Below are positions 6,027 to 9,599 of a stretch of 9,599 bases of DNA, in pieces. The stretch's first letter is position 1, and each line of letters begins with the position of its first letter. The notes beneath the pieces were generated by a model. The model was given only the letters and a program-made list of their open reading frames with translations, was not told where the DNA came from and ran no database searches. The position numbers and the translations under genes are program-made. Source of the DNA: Oscillospiraceae bacterium (GTDB lineage Bacteria; Bacillota; Clostridia; Oscillospirales; Ruminococcaceae). Location: assembly GCA_017483405.1 (NCBI GenBank), contig JAFUWP010000428.1, positions 1 to 9,599 of the forward strand, read 5' to 3'.

Positions 6027-6734
6027 TTATAAATTGACAGCTGTTTCCAGTGCGAGCTTCATCATGTTGGTGAATCCCGTCTGACGTTCTTCCGCGGATG
6101 TGAATTCATGCCGGAGCGGACAATCTGAAACTGTACAGATGCAGAGTGCTTCTTTTCCGGCTCTTGCGGCATTCATGTAGAGCGCGGCCGATTCCATCTC
6201 GATGCCCAGTACATGCATCTTTGCCCATTCTTCCAGAGAATTTGCATCATCATAGAACATATCACTGCAAAACAGATTGCCGGTCTTGACGGGGATGTTT
6301 AATTTCTCGGCCGTTTCGGATGCTGTTTTCAGCAGTCGGAAAGAGGCTATCGGCGCATACGTTCCGGACAGACGATACTGCATCGCAAAATTGGAGTTCG
6401 TACACGATGCCTGACCGAGTATCACATCACGGAGCTTGACTTCCGGTGCAATGCCTCCGGCCGTGCCGATGCGGATAATGCTTTTGACATCAAAGAAATG
6501 ATACAGTTCATAAGAATAGATTCCGATAGACGGAATGCCCATTCCGCTCCCCTGTACCGATACCGGAATGCCCTGATATGTTCCTGTATAGCCGAGCATT
6601 CCGCGGATTTCGTTGACACATTTCGGATTTTCGAGATAGGTTTCAGCGATGAATTTCGCTCTCAGCGGGTCACCTGGCATGAGCACAACAGGTGCATAAT
6701 CGCCTTTCTGACCCTGTAAATGCGGTGTAGACAT
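6027..6734 (-). CDS. deoD: Purine nucleoside phosphorylase, DeoD (hexameric) type
   Basis: Cytoplasmic purine salvage enzyme that splits (deoxy)purine nucleosides with phosphate into free base and (deoxy)ribose-1-phosphate. It has 235 residues, the usual length of the bacterial hexameric form. Conserved pieces in order are H5, MPGDPLRAKFIAET (19-32), RGMLGYTGTY (44-53), the phosphate/ribose site GSGMGIPS, the sugar-site GIEMES (177-182) and TVSD with the catalytic D204. R217 in the AEERQT helix is also kept, so the acid/activator pair is present. SDCPLRHE replaces the SDHIRTHE of E. coli, a mild change next to the catalytic Asp. AAGGAGG lies 9 nt before the ATG. An adjacent promoter suggests transcription separate from the der-plsY operon. 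No other deo genes are near. Uridine phosphorylase is the nearest alternative, but length and motifs favour DeoD. Confidence 0.95.
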   Translation of the reverse strand: MSTPHLQGQKGDYAPVVLMPGDPLRAKFIAETYLENPKCVNEIRGMLGYTGTYQGIPVSVQGSGMGIPSIGIYSYELYHFFDVKSIIRIGTAGGIAPEVKLRDVILGQASCTNSNFAMQYRLSGTYAPIASFRLLKTASETAEKLNIPVKTGNLFCSDMFYDDANSLEEWAKMHVLGIEMESAALYMNAARAGKEALCICTVSDCPLRHEFTSAEERQTGFTNMMKLALETAVNL

Positions 6735-6762
6735 AAAGAACGACCTCCTTTAATAAAATAAA

Positions 6763-6790
6763 TTTATAATTTTAAAATTTTTTCAATCAA
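6763..6790 (-). promoter_or_regulatory. Probable promoter of deoD
   Basis: On the minus strand a -35 TTGATT (6790-6785) and a -10 TATAAA (6768-6763) are spaced by 16 nt, within an A/T-rich stretch that is also the 3' end of the upstream membrane gene. Transcription would start near 6756, some 20 nt before the deoD start codon. The low complexity of the region lowers certainty. Confidence 0.45.
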
Positions 6791-7210
6791 AAAACGAAAC
6801 AGGCATCCCGCAAGATGCAACAGTACCGGCTGAGGGAGCAAAATGAAATACAATACGATATGCATCCCGTTATCCGGCATACCGCTGTCAGGCTCATCGG
6901 GCGGAAGGAAATGATACTGAATACTGCCAGCTATCGACAGCAGAAACATCACAGAAATCTGTATCAGAAAGCTGATTTTAACCCGTTCTCTGCCTGCATA
7001 ATAATAATTATCGCTTTTTCGTTCTCTCATGATGAGAAAATAATACAGTACAATGCATACCAGCCAGAAAAACAGAAATAACTTTTCTTGGCTGACATGC
7101 AAATTTCTTTCCAGAAAAAGCAGATTTTCACCTGCAAGAAAAATATTCGCTAATGAAAAACAAACAGATAATATGACTGTAATGATAATATTTTTCTTAT
7201 CATTTATCAT
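6764..7210 (-). CDS. Hypothetical four-helix membrane protein
   Basis: Not recognised. 148 residues with four strongly hydrophobic segments (about 8-26, 42-61, 79-98 and 116-140). A basic, tyrosine-containing loop lies between the second and third (MRERKSDNYYYAGRERVK), and an acidic, proline-rich loop between the third and fourth (PPDEPDSGMPDNG). By the positive-inside rule the basic loop is cytoplasmic, and the N- and C-termini (KK and EKILK) also face in. There is no signal peptide and no catalytic motif. The start overlaps the plsY stop by 11 nt, and AAAGGA lies 10 nt before its ATG, so it is translated as part of the der-plsY operon. Overlap with plsY hints at a membrane or lipid-related role, but this is only positional. 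In many Firmicutes gpsA occupies this place after plsY. Confidence 0.75.
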   Translation of the reverse strand: MINDKKNIIITVILSVCFSLANIFLAGENLLFLERNLHVSQEKLFLFFWLVCIVLYYFLIMRERKSDNYYYAGRERVKISFLIQISVMFLLSIAGSIQYHFLPPDEPDSGMPDNGMHIVLYFILLPQPVLLHLAGCLFRFLIEKILKL

Positions 7211-7883
7211 TGATTTTTTTTCCTTTCTGGCCGATTTTGCTTTCCGTGCCGTTTTTCAGACGTTCGATATTGGAACGATGCATGAAAATTATCATAAATG
7301 CCATGATGCACAAAAGTCCGAAATGCAGAAATATCTGATTCAGCGTGAATTCCTGATGATGCATGTCATTCCAGAAATACTGCGCGCAGAACGTCACAAA
7401 CGGACAGCAGGCTGTCGCGATTATCGAAGATAAGCTTACATATTTGGAAATCACCAGCACCAGCGAGAAAATACCAATCAAGATTAAAAATACTCTCCAG
7501 TCAAGAATCAGAAAGATGGAAACGCCCACGAGTACGCCCTTTCCGCCCTTGAATCCGTGATACAGAGGGAATACATGCCCCAGAATCGAGAAGATACCGG
7601 CAATGCATCCAAGCAGATATAAATCTGTATTTTCTCCGGAAAGCATTCTGCCGAATGTCTGGCTTAACAATACGGCTATCATACCCTTCGATAAGTCCCC
7701 GATAAGCGTAATCAGAGCACAGCCCTTTCCGAAACATCGGAGTGTATTTGTCAGGCCTGCGTTACCGCTCCCGAAGTTGCGGACATCCTCATGTTTCAGG
7801 AGCTTGACGGTCAGAATCGCCGAATTGATGCTCCCGAACAGATAACCCAGTACTGCTGAAATCAAACAGGAAAGAAGTATCAT
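7200..7883 (-). CDS. plsY: Acyl-phosphate:glycerol-3-phosphate acyltransferase PlsY
   Basis: Integral membrane enzyme that transfers an acyl group from acyl-phosphate (made by PlsX) to glycerol-3-phosphate, giving lysophosphatidic acid, the first step of phospholipid synthesis. It has 227 residues with about seven hydrophobic segments. Family signatures are GSINSA (17-22), FGSGNAGLTNTLR (37-49), GDLSKG (62-67) and the glycine-rich GHVFPLYHGFKGGKG (102-116). The closing HRSNIERLKNGTE is also typical. The cytoplasmic tail is lysine-rich (KIGQKGKKINDK) and slightly longer than in many homologues. AGGAGG lies about 11 nt before the ATG, and der ends 18 nt upstream, so the two are co-transcribed. 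The membrane orphan gene starts within its last codons. Confidence 0.95.
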   Translation of the reverse strand: MILLSCLISAVLGYLFGSINSAILTVKLLKHEDVRNFGSGNAGLTNTLRCFGKGCALITLIGDLSKGMIAVLLSQTFGRMLSGENTDLYLLGCIAGIFSILGHVFPLYHGFKGGKGVLVGVSIFLILDWRVFLILIGIFSLVLVISKYVSLSSIIATACCPFVTFCAQYFWNDMHHQEFTLNQIFLHFGLLCIMAFMIIFMHRSNIERLKNGTESKIGQKGKKINDK

Positions 7884-7901
7884 AAAATTATATTCCTCCT
7901 G

Positions 7902-9230
7902 TTAGTCATCATTCCGGTTGCGTTCGCGGACAATCATCCGGATGGGAGTCCCTTCCATGCCGAATGTCGAGCGAATCTGATTTTCGATATATCTCTGATA
8001 AGAGAAATGGAATAAATCCGCTCTGTTGACGAATAACACAAATGTCGGCGGTTTGGAAGATGCCTGTGTCATGTAGTAGATTTTCAGTCTTCTGCCCTTA
8101 TCGGACGGAGGCTGAACTCTCGCAACGGCATAGGCGAGAATATCATTCAGCATACCGGTGCTGATTCTCATAGAGTTCTGCTGATAAACATGCTTAATCA
8201 TCTCGAATAATTTTTCGACACGCTGACCGGTTTTCGCCGAGATGAAGATAAACGGCACGTAAGACATGAAACTGAAATCGTTCTCTAACTTCGTCCGGAA
8301 TTCATTCATAGTTTTATCAGTTTTTTCGACAGCATCCCATTTATTGACGGCTACGATACAGGCCTTGCCCTGTTCGTGAGCGTATCCGGCAACTTTGGAA
8401 TCCTGTTCGGTGAATCCGGTCGTTGCATCAATCATGATAACGCAGACATCTGCGCGGTCAACGGCCATGTAAGCCCTCAACACGCTGAAATGTTCGATTT
8501 TTTCCGTGATTTTGGATTTTCTTCTGATACCGGCGGTATCAATAAAAACATATCTGTCTTCGCCCCGTTCGATAATCGTATCAGTAGCATCACGGGTCGT
8601 TCCGGCGATGTCCGAAACGATAACGCGTTCCTCTCCGGCGATGCGGTTAATCAGGGAAGATTTTCCGGCATTCGGCTTGCCGATGACGGCTACACGAATA
8701 TCAGATTCTTCATAATCATCAATATCGTCATCGGGGAAATACTTGATAATTTCATCCAGCATATCCCCAGTGCCGTGACCGTGAACGGATGAAATCGGGA
8801 ACGGTTCGCCGATTCCCAGATTATAGAATTCATAGACATCCATAGGGATTTCGCCGAGGGTATCGCATTTATTGACGGCGAGAACGACAGGTTTTCCGGA
8901 TTTCTGGAGCATATCGGCGACAGCGTAGTCATTGGCAGTGACACCGCTCCGGACATCGGTCACGAAGACAATCACATCCGCATGAGAAATCGCAAGTTCG
9001 GCCTGCTGTCTCATGAGGGTAAGCATTTTATCATCTTCCTTAGGCTCGATACCGCCTGTATCGACAACCATGAATTTATGATTGCGCCATTCGCATTTGG
9101 AATAGATTCTGTCACGGGTGACCCCTGGGGTATCTTCCACGATAGATAATCTCTGTCCGATTAATTTATTAAATAACGTCGATTTTCCGACATTTGGTCT
9201 GCCGACAACGGCAACAACGGGTAACGGCAT
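7902..9230 (-). CDS. der: Ribosome assembly GTPase Der (EngA)
   Basis: Essential GTPase with two tandem G domains that acts in maturation of the 50S ribosomal subunit. 442 residues, the normal length. The first G domain has G1 GRPNVGKS (10-17), the switch segment TPGVTRD, G3 DTGG (57-60) and G4 NKCD (120-123). The second has GKPNAGKS (184-191), AGTTRD, DTAG (231-234), NKWD (296-299) and G5 SAK (331-333). An acidic linker (DDDIDDYEES, 167-176) separates them. The C-terminal KH-like domain contains RRLKIYYMTQ and PPTFVLFVN and ends in a basic tail. All nucleotide-binding motifs are intact. AAGGAGG lies 8 nt before the ATG. A small gene ends 19 nt upstream and plsY follows after 18 nt, so der is the core of a minus-strand operon. 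Confidence 0.97.
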   Translation of the reverse strand: MPLPVVAVVGRPNVGKSTLFNKLIGQRLSIVEDTPGVTRDRIYSKCEWRNHKFMVVDTGGIEPKEDDKMLTLMRQQAELAISHADVIVFVTDVRSGVTANDYAVADMLQKSGKPVVLAVNKCDTLGEIPMDVYEFYNLGIGEPFPISSVHGHGTGDMLDEIIKYFPDDDIDDYEESDIRVAVIGKPNAGKSSLINRIAGEERVIVSDIAGTTRDATDTIIERGEDRYVFIDTAGIRRKSKITEKIEHFSVLRAYMAVDRADVCVIMIDATTGFTEQDSKVAGYAHEQGKACIVAVNKWDAVEKTDKTMNEFRTKLENDFSFMSYVPFIFISAKTGQRVEKLFEMIKHVYQQNSMRISTGMLNDILAYAVARVQPPSDKGRRLKIYYMTQASSKPPTFVLFVNRADLFHFSYQRYIENQIRSTFGMEGTPIRMIVRERNRNDD

Positions 9231-9249
9231 TGTTATCTCCTCCTTTATC

Positions 9250-9594
9250 TCATGACTGATATTTCATCAGTTCTTTTGCAAAAAATCTTGTATGATACTG
9301 TATTCCGTCTACTGAAATATAATAATAACAGCAGTGATATTTAAAATTCCAGAATATATCTGTAATTTTTCCGATACGCTCCGGATGACGGACAATCCGG
9401 ACGGTTTCACCGTAGGCAAATTCCGGCGGTTCGGACAGTAACTTTAATTCCATGACGGGAAATTTCAGGCCTCTGACATGTTCCGGCTGAGAAAGAACTG
9501 CTGTTTTTTTATCTGTATCCAAATCGAATGCGACTACTTTATCACATAGTTTATTTTCTCGGCTGACTTTGCTGTAAAAGCAGATACCCCACAT
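9250..9594 (-). CDS. Hypothetical small protein upstream of der (5' end may lie outside window)
   Basis: Not recognised. 114 residues if the ATG at 9594 is the start. Only five more bases are visible and they hold no stop, so the frame may begin beyond the window and no ribosome site can be judged. The sequence looks all-beta: alternating hydrophobic strands (KVVAFDLD, KTAVLS, FPVMELKLL, YGETVRIV), then GKITDIFWNFKYHCCYYYISVDG and a closing RFFAKEL. This is compatible with a small SH3-like barrel. Four cysteines occur (5, 17, 87, 88 in this numbering) without a zinc-finger spacing. No signal peptide or membrane segment is evident. It ends 19 nt before der, so it belongs to the same operon; a link to ribosome assembly would be guesswork. 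Confidence 0.65.
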   Translation of the reverse strand: MWGICFYSKVSRENKLCDKVVAFDLDTDKKTAVLSQPEHVRGLKFPVMELKLLSEPPEFAYGETVRIVRHPERIGKITDIFWNFKYHCCYYYISVDGIQYHTRFFAKELMKYQS

Positions 9595-9599
9595 AGAAA

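Noticed and set aside
7053..7433. Plus-strand open frame of 126 codons across the plsY/orphan junction
   Set aside because: Antisense to two well-supported minus-strand genes, without ribosome site or domain.

Overview
The window reads as chromosomal DNA of a Gram-positive anaerobe of the Clostridia, most likely Oscillospiraceae (Ruminococcus-like). The grounds are strong GGAGG ribosome sites, tight operons, a der-plsY pair, a DUF896/YnzC protein, a hexameric purine nucleoside phosphorylase, and a RING-finger/DUF2628-type membrane protein of the kind seen in gut Clostridia. The genus is inferred from these features; no marker RNA is present.

Plus strand, 1-5571: the 3' part of rnr (RNase R) comes first. 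A clear extended -10 promoter follows and drives four tightly packed genes: a RING/zinc-ribbon membrane protein, a CPBP intramembrane metalloprotease, an SDR reductase resembling elongation factor P 5-aminopentanone reductase (YmfI), and a DUF3810 membrane protein with an HExxH motif. The last three overlap or nearly abut, through ATGA overlaps at 3623 and 4333. The block ends at a 10-bp stem that can terminate transcription from both sides.

Minus strand, 9599 down to 5613: a small unrecognised protein (5' end at or beyond the window edge), der (EngA GTPase), plsY (acyl-phosphate:glycerol-3-phosphate acyltransferase) and a four-helix membrane orphan form one close-packed operon. deoD then has its own likely promoter, and ynzC lies last.

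The only gene-free stretch of note, 5820-6026, is the most interesting part. Read on the minus strand it holds a perfect direct repeat TTTAAG-N5-TTTAAG, a TACAAT -10 box 10 nt downstream, about 130 nt with three AAU(U)CCCCC-type tracts, and a canonical Rho-independent terminator with eight T. This is the architecture of the streptococcal CiaR-controlled csRNAs. I propose a C-rich regulatory small RNA, or a terminator-controlled leader of ynzC, whose ribosome site begins only five nucleotides after the terminator.

No tRNA, rRNA, CRISPR array, insertion sequence or phage gene was seen.
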